Positions 4,550 to 6,169 of a DNA stretch of 6,169 bases are shown piece by piece. Source of the DNA: UBA4655 sp964585575 (GTDB lineage: Bacteria; Planctomycetota; Planctomycetia; Pirellulales; UBA1268); contig CAZPEM010000165.1 of assembly GCA_964585575.1 (NCBI GenBank), positions 1 through 6,169 of the forward strand, in the 5' to 3' direction. Under the pieces are notes generated by a model. It was not told the origin of the DNA, did no database searches, and saw nothing but the letters and a program-made list of their open reading frames with translations. The stretch's first letter is position 1, and each line of letters opens with the position of its first letter. A program made the position numbers and the translations under genes.

Positions 4550-6045
4550 TTCGCCGCGGCGGCGTTCATGGCCGCGAGCAGCCTGGCGGCGGCGTCACGC
4601 TGTTCCACGTGGGGGGATTTGGCCAGCGGTTCGAGCTCGCCCCTGAGGGCGGCGACCGCCGCCGGCTCCGCAGGCTGACCGACCATGATGGCGCGGGCCG
4701 TGGCCCGTCCGGAGTCCGAAACGATCACGATGTTTGCCGCCGATGCTGCGTCTTTTTCGGCGGCGGTGCCTCGCTGCCAATCGAGCGGCCGGCCGTTGAC
4801 CACCGTGACGGGCCGGGAGGGTGTTTTGCCGGCGGGCGTGGTGGCGACGGCGAAGACCGTCTGCACGCCCTTCAGCTTCACCGGCAGCGAGAAGGGGGCC
4901 GAGTTCGCCGTGCCCAGCGACCGGCCGCGATCGAAAAACTCCACGGAGGTCGTATCGGCGGGCGGCTCCGCCAGCAGCAGGCCGTCGTCGACGGTCAGCG
5001 CCACCTTCGGCCTCTGCACCTGGTACGCCCGCCAGACGTGGGCGAGATTTTCGGAAGGCAGCCAGACGGCCTTGGATCGGTCGCCGGTGAACGTGGCGAC
5101 CGGCGCGATCTCGGGCCAGTCCCTGGTCCAGCCATATTCGGCGAACCAGCCGTCCTCGAACTTGATGGGCTTCATCCGGGTGGTGCCGTCGGCGGCGGCG
5201 GGGCCATCGAGCCGTAGCTTCAGCACATCCTGCATATAGACGGTGAAGGGCGTCCATGAGCCTTCCCAGCCATGGCCGTAGCCCCAGCCGATCATCATGC
5301 CCCAGGTGACGTCGGGAATCGCACGGATTTTCGGGTACGTCGCGTTGTGCCAAAACTTCGCTTCGCCCTTGTCGTAATCGACGAACGGGTCGCGTGATCC
5401 AACGACGGTGAGCGCCGGCAAACTCCGCGCCAGGGTCACGCGCGGCTCGTTCTGTGTGCCCTCGCGGCTCACCATGCCTGAAGGGATGCCCGGGTTGCCG
5501 CCGAGGATCAGCCCGGCCGTGCGGGACTGGTTTCGTGCTTCCTCAGCAAAATCCCAGGCGCGCGAGCCGTTGCGGGAAAAACCGGCGAGGACGATCGGCG
5601 CATTCACCAACTCGGGATGATCGGCCTTCGCAGCCGCTTCCGCGAGCGCCCTGTCGAGCAGTTCCGTTCCATACTTGTAGCGGAGCAGGCAGCCGACGAT
5701 GGCCCAACCCTCCTCGCGTGCCACGGCCTGCAATTCCGTGTTGTCGCTGGTGTAGGTGGCGCCGAGGTCGAAGAGGATGGCCTTGATCCGCTCGTGGTTG
5801 CCGGGGATGAAGATGCGGATGCGGGACGGCGTGGGCTTATCGGTCGGCTTGTCCTGGCGGTCGGGGTTGTTGTACTGGATGATGAGGTCGCCGCCGGCCA
5901 GCGTGTGCACATCGGTGCGACGGGCATCGCCGGTGATCTCGACCGGGGGCGGGATGTCTTTTGTGGACTTGGACTGGGCAAATCCCGGCAGAGGCATAAC
6001 CGCCGCGATCACCATGACCACGACGGTGCTCGACAGGGATCGCAT
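4546..6045 (-). CDS. Secreted alpha/beta-hydrolase-like protein with Ig-like C-terminal domain
   Basis: The product has 499 residues. It starts with a Sec signal peptide: MRS, a hydrophobic core VVVMVIAAVMPLPG, and a likely cut after G-F-A at residue 23. Residues about 75-275 look like an alpha/beta-hydrolase: strand RIRIFIP (75-81), IKAILFDLG (87-95), nucleophile-elbow candidate IVLAGFSRNGS (151-161) with S157, acid candidate TVVGSRDPFV (213-222) with D219, and base candidate WGYGHGWEGSW (254-264) with H258. Residues about 345-416 resemble a bacterial Ig-like domain (VEFFDRGRSLGT ... FAVATTPAG ... RPVTVV). The Ala-rich tail is unassigned. The substrate is unknown; an ester or carbohydrate ester outside the cytoplasm is plausible. 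The ATG at 6045-6043 was chosen because it opens the signal peptide and has GAGGG (complement of 6050-6054) 4 bases upstream; longer frames run into the tRNA gene. The ABC fragment converges on its 3' end. Confidence 0.8.
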   Translation of the reverse strand: MRSLSSTVVVMVIAAVMPLPGFAQSKSTKDIPPPVEITGDARRTDVHTLAGGDLIIQYNNPDRQDKPTDKPTPSRIRIFIPGNHERIKAILFDLGATYTSDNTELQAVAREEGWAIVGCLLRYKYGTELLDRALAEAAAKADHPELVNAPIVLAGFSRNGSRAWDFAEEARNQSRTAGLILGGNPGIPSGMVSREGTQNEPRVTLARSLPALTVVGSRDPFVDYDKGEAKFWHNATYPKIRAIPDVTWGMMIGWGYGHGWEGSWTPFTVYMQDVLKLRLDGPAAADGTTRMKPIKFEDGWFAEYGWTRDWPEIAPVATFTGDRSKAVWLPSENLAHVWRAYQVQRPKVALTVDDGLLLAEPPADTTSVEFFDRGRSLGTANSAPFSLPVKLKGVQTVFAVATTPAGKTPSRPVTVVNGRPLDWQRGTAAEKDAASAANIVIVSDSGRATARAIMVGQPAEPAAVAALRGELEPLAKSPHVEQRDAAARLLAAMNAAAAN

Positions 6046-6102
6046 GGCACCCTCGATGAACACCCTCGCATCCCACGGGCAGTCGAAATCCAGCCCGGAC
6101 AG

Positions 6103-6169
6103 GGTGGCTAACGGGACTCGAACCCGCGACCCTCGGTACCACAAACCGATGCTCTAACCAACTGAGCTA
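6103..6169 (-). tRNA. tRNA-His (GUG), 5' acceptor strand cut by window edge
   Basis: Reading the minus strand from the right edge gives U8-A9, the D arm (GCTC/GAGC), an anticodon stem TCGGT/ACCGA with loop TTGTGGT, and a T arm with GCGGG/CCCGT around TTCGAGT. The 3' acceptor strand is TAGCCAC, followed by discriminator C. The anticodon GTG (complement of 6140-6142) means histidine, and C73 is the expected histidine discriminator. The seven 5' acceptor bases, predicted GTGGCTA preceded by the extra G of tRNA-His, lie beyond the window. CCA is not encoded. The 3' end is 57 bases upstream of the hydrolase start on the same strand. Confidence 0.95.

Noticed and set aside
4609..5239. Plus-strand frames across the hydrolase gene (202 and 184 codons)
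   Set aside because: They are antisense shadows of a gene with a clear signal peptide and domain pattern, and show no recognisable domains.
6046..6144. N-terminal extension of the hydrolase frame
   Set aside because: It reads into the tRNA-His gene, and the signal peptide starts cleanly at 6045.
4546..6169. Genomic island integrated at tRNA-His
   Set aside because: The toxin-antitoxin pair and gene debris near a tRNA suggested it, but no integrase is present and no second copy of the tRNA 3' end was seen in the window.
1..6169. CRISPR array, transposase or defence gene cluster
   Set aside because: No regularly spaced repeats, no transposase-like protein and no defence gene other than the toxin-antitoxin pair were found.

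Overview
The window looks like a piece of a GC-rich planctomycete genome (Pirellulales-like). This is inferred from gene content: a Tat-exported Gfo/Idh/MocA-type oxidoreductase, a large secreted alpha/beta-hydrolase-like protein, and mostly weak Shine-Dalgarno sequences. No 16S or other taxonomic marker is present.

Left part (1-3540): the 5' end of a secreted oxidoreductase gene runs leftward out of the window. A 236-base spacer separates it from a divergent sulfate-activation pair, cysD followed by a fused cysNC. CysD and the CysN half form GTP-driven ATP sulfurylase (sulfate to APS). The CysC half is an APS kinase (APS to PAPS). Together they supply PAPS for sulfate reduction or for sulfotransferases. 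The pair is split by an unusual 220-base spacer holding two strong inverted-repeat structures and no convincing coding sequence. The APS kinase half has a non-standard DGQN motif where DGDN is usual.

Middle (3541-4549): a leftward type II toxin-antitoxin operon consists of a Phd/YefM-type antitoxin and a PIN-domain (VapC) toxin overlapping by 17 bases. It has a plausible promoter and palindromic operator-like sequences. Beyond it lies gene debris on the plus strand: a 38-codon frame with an excellent ribosome binding site whose product resembles the first two strands of an ABC-transporter ATPase and stops before the Walker A motif. A possible 3' remnant of an upstream cistron overlaps its start by 8 bases. 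This stretch looks like a site of past deletion and insertion.

Right part (4546-6169): a leftward gene encodes a secreted hydrolase-like protein with an Ig-like C-terminal domain. Upstream of it on the same strand is a tRNA-His (GUG), cut by the window edge. The hydrolase and the ABC remnant converge, and their stop codons overlap within one CTAG.

The main points of interest are the cysD-cysNC spacer element, the variant APS kinase motif, the decapitated ABC gene with intact translation signals, and the toxin-antitoxin operator. No CRISPR array, transposase, integrase or clearly new multi-gene system was found.
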